Origin: an uncultured Eubacterium sp.
GTDB taxonomy: Bacteria > Bacillota > Clostridia > Lachnospirales > Lachnospiraceae
DNA length: 64,000 nt
Direction: 5' to 3'
NCBI GenBank assembly: GCA_910589595.1
Contig: CAJUTM010000012.1
Location: 1 to 64,000, forward strand
Shown here: piece after piece, positions 60,204 to 64,000 of the stretch
How the letters are laid out: each line of letters begins with the position of its first letter
Numbering within the stretch: position 1 is the first letter of the stretch
Position numbers and translations under genes: made by a program
The notes under the pieces: model-generated
Seen by the model: only the letters and a program-made list of their open reading frames with translations
What the model was told of the DNA's origin: nothing
The model's database searches: none

Positions 60204-60626
60204 ATGACAGAGATTTTATTAGCAATTATTGTAGGCCTATATTTATTGGCAATGGCGGTTATAGACGGGAGAAAGAAGAGGATTCCCATTTTGCCGGGAG
60301 TGATTTGTCTTGTTTGTGTTATTGCCGGACAGATTGTAAACCGGACTTGCTGGCAGTTTTGGATATCGGGTATGTTAGTCGGTGTTGTCTTGTTTGCTGT
60401 CAGCAAGGTGAGTCGGGGAGCGATTGGAGAGGGGGATGCGCTCGTTTACACACTGACAGGAGCGCTTCTTGGCATTACGGGAAATATGGAACTGCTGTTG
60501 ATAAGCCTGCTGCTCTGTTCACTTGTTTCACTCGGGCTTATCGTCTTTCGCCGTGTGGGACGGCAATATAAAATTGCTTTTGTTCCCTTTATTGCGATTG
60601 CCTATGGGGTGGTGGTTATTGTTTGA
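60204..60626 (+). CDS. Second A24-type prepilin peptidase-like protein
   Basis: Encodes a 140-aa membrane protein with about four to five helices. The two aspartates of the family are present in MAVIDGRKKRIPI (about 20) and GEGDALVY (about 77), so it should be catalytic. The methylase-type N-terminal domain is absent, as in CpaA-like enzymes. AAAGGGGG precedes the ATG. Its presence beside the first peptidase suggests separate substrates, such as the Flp pilin and the TadE/DUF5702 minor pilins. Confidence 0.82.
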   Translation: MTEILLAIIVGLYLLAMAVIDGRKKRIPILPGVICLVCVIAGQIVNRTCWQFWISGMLVGVVLFAVSKVSRGAIGEGDALVYTLTGALLGITGNMELLLISLLLCSLVSLGLIVFRRVGRQYKIAFVPFIAIAYGVVVIV

Positions 60627-60637
60627 GGAGATGGAAT

Positions 60638-61069
60638 GTGGAAAAGGGCGGTTATTACACAGTAGAAGCAGTATTTATTGTAACGATATGCATATGGGTT
60701 GTGATGGCGCTCCTCTATAGCGGGTTATATGTCCATGACCGCATGGTTGCCATATCGGAAATGAATCAGAAATTAGCGGAGAAGTTTCAAAGGGGAGACG
60801 GCGGGGGAACATCGGAATGGCAGGATGAGGTGAGGAAGTCGATAGCGAATAAACTCATGCTTATGCGTATAAAGAAAGTGAAAGTGAAACAAGGGGTGCT
60901 CTCGGCAGAGATGACGGCCACGTATGATTTGCCTGTCTCGCTGCGGGGAATAAAATCTCTTTTTAGCGGGGGCAGGCAGTATATGTCGCTTGCCGTGGAG
61001 AGAGAACTTGTCAATCCGGTAAAGTATAAGTGGGATTATGATATTTTAAAAGAAAAGGGGAACCGGTGA
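60638..61069 (+). CDS. TadE-like minor pilin
   Basis: Encodes a 143-aa single-pass protein starting MEKGGYYTVEAVFIVTICIW, a pilin-like hydrophobic helix with the Glu at the usual place. A ~110-residue external beta/alpha domain follows. The GTG at 60638 is used because GAGGAG lies 7 nt upstream; the longer TTG start at 60623 would put that site inside the gene. It ends overlapping the FHA gene start. A structural or regulatory minor pilin is likely. Confidence 0.75.
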   Translation: MEKGGYYTVEAVFIVTICIWVVMALLYSGLYVHDRMVAISEMNQKLAEKFQRGDGGGTSEWQDEVRKSIANKLMLMRIKKVKVKQGVLSAEMTATYDLPVSLRGIKSLFSGGRQYMSLAVERELVNPVKYKWDYDILKEKGNR

Positions 61070-62229
61070 TGGAGCAGGAAGTATGGACGGACGGAACGGG
61101 GAATTATTTAAAAATTCGTGGCGAGGGGGAAGAGACGCTGGCTGACCGGATGTTTCGATATCAGGATATTTCGGGTTTTCTTCCTATGGAATTAATTCGC
61201 ATAGACGGGCAAAAGGATTATATCTATGACATATCGGGAAAGATTTCTCTCGCCCGTTATTTGTCCGGCAATGAAATAACAAGGGAGAGATTGCAGGACA
61301 TAGTAAGAGAAATTCTTATGTTATCGGATACCGTACAGGAATATTTGCTGGATGGCAATGGCGTCGTCTGCCACGAAGAATATATCTATATCGACCGCAG
61401 CAGCGGACAGGTGAACGGTATTTATCAGGAACAGTCGCCGTATGGCGATGTAAAGGCTTTCGGCAGTTTACTGGAAACGGTAATGCAGACGATGAATGCG
61501 GGAGATGAGAGTTTAGCTTTCTTTGTATATGGAATGCATAAACTGACAAAAGAGGTCGGCATGACGCGGCGAATCTTACTGGAGTACGCCGCAAAAGAGA
61601 GAGAAGAACAGCCGCTAAAGACCGTTGTTTCCACGGACAGGAAAAGGGAAGAAAAGAGAATAACACAGTCAGGGATAGTACAGACGGAAACGCCAAAATT
61701 AAATGAGAGGGCGGCGTTTGTTTTTTCCGGTCTGTTGGCAGCTTTTGGTATATTATTGACGGTTTTGGCATGGTATTTTGGATGGTTTCAGCAGCCGGTT
61801 TCGGGGGAGACAGATGTGGCGATGGGAATCGGAACCAGTTTGTTTTTTCTGGGAATTAGTGGCTACGGCGCTTGGAAAATCGGCCCTTTTAGACGTCTGT
61901 CTGATGTCGTCTGGGAGGGTGAAAGCAGGAGTGCCAAAGCGTGTCTTATCTCCTGTCAGGGAAAGATAGAAAGTATACCGATTGTGCATTGTCCGTTTAT
62001 ATTGGGAGCAGAGAAAGAGAGAGTCGACGGTATTATAGCGGCGTCGGGCATAGAGGCGATTCATGCACAGATTTTTTGTGAGGGTAATGACTTTTATGTG
62101 CAGGATGAAGATTCACGGCAGGGAACTTATCATAACGGGGAAAGGCTGGTTGCCGGATACAAGAGGCGTTTGCAGGACGGGGATATTCTCTGTCTGGCAG
62201 AGACGGAGTTTGTGGTGGAAATCAGTTGA
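61069..62229 (+). CDS. DUF6382/FHA-domain membrane protein
   Basis: Encodes a 386-aa protein. The N-terminal ~190 residues match the DUF6382 pattern (LKIRGEGEETLADRMFRYQDI...). Two membrane helices (about 222-245 and 253-275) separate it from a cytosolic C-terminal FHA domain (about 295-386; FILGAEKERVDGII, HAQIFCEG, DEDSRQGTYHNGERL). FHA domains bind phosphothreonine, so Ser/Thr kinase signalling probably regulates the Tad machine. The ATG overlaps the previous stop (TGATG). It is the last gene of the operon and convergent with the next. Confidence 0.8.
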   Translation: MEQEVWTDGTGNYLKIRGEGEETLADRMFRYQDISGFLPMELIRIDGQKDYIYDISGKISLARYLSGNEITRERLQDIVREILMLSDTVQEYLLDGNGVVCHEEYIYIDRSSGQVNGIYQEQSPYGDVKAFGSLLETVMQTMNAGDESLAFFVYGMHKLTKEVGMTRRILLEYAAKEREEQPLKTVVSTDRKREEKRITQSGIVQTETPKLNERAAFVFSGLLAAFGILLTVLAWYFGWFQQPVSGETDVAMGIGTSLFFLGISGYGAWKIGPFRRLSDVVWEGESRSAKACLISCQGKIESIPIVHCPFILGAEKERVDGIIAASGIEAIHAQIFCEGNDFYVQDEDSRQGTYHNGERLVAGYKRRLQDGDILCLAETEFVVEIS

Positions 62230-62251
62230 ATAAAGAATTGTAAACGGATAG

Positions 62252-63658
62252 TTATTGCGAATCCGGAAAATGCATATGCGCGAGAAACTGTTTCTGAAAA
62301 TAGTCATGCTCCGCAAGATTGACGGGAACGACAGGACGGGGAATAGAGAGAGGCAGTTGTTCCGTTGCCATACGGAACAGTCCCTGTAAACAGCAATTTC
62401 CCAGCGGTTGGATGGCTTCATAATCCAGTGAGGAAAAGAGTCCCAGAGTACGGCAGTCTTTCGCAGCAATGTGAAAACCAAAACCACCGCCAAGAAACAG
62501 CGATGAAACATCAGAGGAAGTGATTCCGGCTTCGTGCAGAAGAGTATCTATGCCGGCGGCGATGGCGGCGACGGCAAGCTGGATATTTCGGAAATCGTCT
62601 TTCGTAAAAACAATTTTCGCTCCGGCAGCGCTCAGGGAGAGCAGTAGTCCCTCTGCGGGAAATTGCTCCGTAAAAACGCCGTCTTTTGTGACAAATCCTT
62701 TGCGCAGTAATTCGGCACAAACGCTGATGGCGCCGGAACCGCACAGTCCAATCGGAAGTTTGTTGTCTATTGTAGTCAGTTTAGGTTGTAAACGGCGTAA
62801 TACGACCTGACTGATGGCGCCCGCTACGCTGGCGCAGCCGCAGTGGAGATTGCCGCCCTCAAAAGCGGGGCCCGCTGCGGTAGAAGTGACATATTGCACA
62901 CCATTATGGGAAAGTACAATCTCGCCGTTCGTTCCCAAATCAAGAAGAATAGCGGTTGCTTCTGTCTCCCACATATGGCAGGCGTACAAACCGGCGCAGA
63001 TATCTCCCCCGACAAAAGCAGAAAGCCACGGAGAAATAAAGACATTACACTGCTGATAAATGAAAGAATCCGGTGTGTGCCGCTCTACGATAAACGGACT
63101 GTGCGACAGGGGCGCACAATCATATCCCATCAGAAGATGAATCATCGTCGTATTTCCACCTATATAGCAGGAGGTGATGTCTTCTTTCTTTTGTTTGTTA
63201 TTATTGCACAGGCGGGTTGTTTCTGATTGAATTGCCTGAATAAGAATGCTCTGCAGCTCTTGGCTCTTTCCCCCGCAGGAAGCTGAAATGCGGGCGATGA
63301 CGTCGGCGCCAAAACGGCGCTGTGGATTCTCAATGGCGGAGCGCTGGCGGAGTTTCCCGCTCATTCGCGAAATCAGGGCAAAAGCAATTGTTGTCGTGCC
63401 GATGTCAATGAGCATCGTATCTCCTTGGCCGTCTTCGGGAGAGAGCGTCTCCAATGAGAGACCATGTATGGCATTTGACTGCGGATTCCAGTCGATAGTG
63501 AGAGGACTTTTTGGAATATAGGCGCAGTCAAACGGATAGCGCGCTCCGTTGCAAAGATGTGCGCCATGACAGTTGCAGGGGATGGAATATCCCATTTCCT
63601 GCAGTAGTGTGGGAATATTTTTGGAATTGGCGGAATCCGCTGAAATTGAAATTAACAT
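62252..63658 (-). CDS. RACo-like ASKHA protein (corrinoid activation, DUF4445)
   Basis: Encodes a 468-aa protein. The small N-terminal region has cysteines in PCNCHGAHLCNGARYPFDC, a changed version of the plant-type 2Fe-2S site. The main part is an ASKHA-fold ATPase (about 80-455) with IDIGTTTIAFALI, LLDLGTNGEIVL and LFLGGGFG. Relatives reduce the cobalt of corrinoid proteins in one-carbon and methyl-transfer pathways. No corrinoid protein or methyltransferase is beside it, so its partner is unknown. AAGGAG lies about 14 nt before the ATG. Confidence 0.85.
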   Translation of the reverse strand: MLISISADSANSKNIPTLLQEMGYSIPCNCHGAHLCNGARYPFDCAYIPKSPLTIDWNPQSNAIHGLSLETLSPEDGQGDTMLIDIGTTTIAFALISRMSGKLRQRSAIENPQRRFGADVIARISASCGGKSQELQSILIQAIQSETTRLCNNNKQKKEDITSCYIGGNTTMIHLLMGYDCAPLSHSPFIVERHTPDSFIYQQCNVFISPWLSAFVGGDICAGLYACHMWETEATAILLDLGTNGEIVLSHNGVQYVTSTAAGPAFEGGNLHCGCASVAGAISQVVLRRLQPKLTTIDNKLPIGLCGSGAISVCAELLRKGFVTKDGVFTEQFPAEGLLLSLSAAGAKIVFTKDDFRNIQLAVAAIAAGIDTLLHEAGITSSDVSSLFLGGGFGFHIAAKDCRTLGLFSSLDYEAIQPLGNCCLQGLFRMATEQLPLSIPRPVVPVNLAEHDYFQKQFLAHMHFPDSQ

Positions 63659-63756
63659 GGACTATTCGTTCGTCTCCTTCATTGACCGGAATTTTATTCT
63701 GTGATACAATCAATCATAACACAGATAATGAAATCCGTCTATGAAAAGAGGTTGCT

Positions 63757-64000
63757 ATGAATAGAAGCAGAAAGATTCCCCTGATAACTTTTGTATTGCT
63801 GGCGATAAATGTATTGGTGTACGCCTATGTAGAATTTTCCGGCTCCGTTTATGACAGTGAATTTATGCTAAATGCGGGGGCTTTATATGAACCGCTTCTG
63901 ATACAAAATCATCAGTATTATCGTCTGATTACCCATTTCTTTTTGCATTTTGGTTTCGACCATCTCGTAAATAATATGGTCTCCCTGCTTATCCTTGGGT
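63757..64000 (+). CDS. Rhomboid-family intramembrane serine protease (5' part)
   Basis: The first 81 codons of a rhomboid protease are visible before the window ends. TM1 (PLITFVLLAINVLVYAYV) is followed by the typical loop and YYRLITHFFLHFGFDHLVNNM, the conserved TM2 with its His and Asn residues. The catalytic Ser (GxSG) and His lie beyond the window. AAAGAGG precedes the ATG. Rhomboids cleave membrane proteins within or near the bilayer. Confidence 0.88.
   Translation, partial: MNRSRKIPLITFVLLAINVLVYAYVEFSGSVYDSEFMLNAGALYEPLLIQNHQYYRLITHFFLHFGFDHLVNNMVSLLILG

Overview
The window looks like a chromosomal segment of an anaerobic, flagellated gut Firmicute, most likely a Lachnospiraceae member (Roseburia/Agathobacter/Eubacterium-like). 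This rests on moderate GC, strong AGGAGG-type ribosome sites with frequent GTG/TTG starts, several secreted arabinose-polymer enzymes with Thr-Pro linkers and lysine-rich Ig-like modules, a Tad pilus operon with DUF5702- and DUF6382/FHA-type genes, and flagellin with FliS. The assignment comes from gene content only; no marker gene was searched.

Layout. 1-1111 is AT-rich, with small immunity-like hypotheticals and a decayed gene. 1269-3075 holds a LytTR regulator with a shrunken receiver, a small hypothetical and an AraC regulator. 3244-6726 is a large secreted GH127/146-type beta-L-arabinofuranosidase. 6875-8516 holds a flavin reductase-rubredoxin fusion and a RhuM-family gene. 8672-12954 (minus) is an overlapping operon of a secreted polysaccharide deacetylase, ogt, dtd and a tandem-domain secreted esterase. 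13084-18272 (minus) is a two-component system plus a MacB/FtsX-type ABC exporter. 19348-25033 is a second AraC regulator with two secreted GH43 enzymes. 25168-28125 holds a DNA glycosylase, a membrane protein and a BlaR1/BlaI-like pair.

28078-28710 (minus) has the complete layout of a type III (RNA antitoxin) toxin-antitoxin module: promoter, two 45-nt repeats that can fold into covarying pseudoknots, terminator, then a CptN/ToxN-like endoribonuclease gene whose C-terminus appears replaced. 30286-37311 is a same-strand run of secreted serpin, polar amino-acid ABC importer, MATE exporter, membrane lipase and greA, followed by tRNA-Gly(CCC). 37478-41061 holds an Xre regulator facing a 28-codon membrane peptide, and an Hpt protein with a hybrid kinase. 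41117-45751 (minus) is a secreted subtilase, VanR/VanS-like pair and C39-like peptidase. The last gene has direct-repeat boxes at its promoter and a leader hairpin that covers its ribosome site. 45901-51785 holds an HD-domain protein and a sigma-28-type flagellar operon (947-aa protein, flagellin, FliS). 52241-62229 is a Tad pilus operon. 62252-64000 holds a RACo-like protein and the start of a rhomboid protease.

Common theme. Seven secreted enzymes (GH127, tandem esterase, deacetylase, two GH43s, serpin, subtilase) carry very lysine-rich Ig-like or Fn3-like modules at one end. I infer that these modules hold the proteins on the negatively charged cell wall. With the Tad pili, flagella, three local sensor systems and the amino-acid importer, the segment reads as a surface, plant-fibre and host-interaction region.
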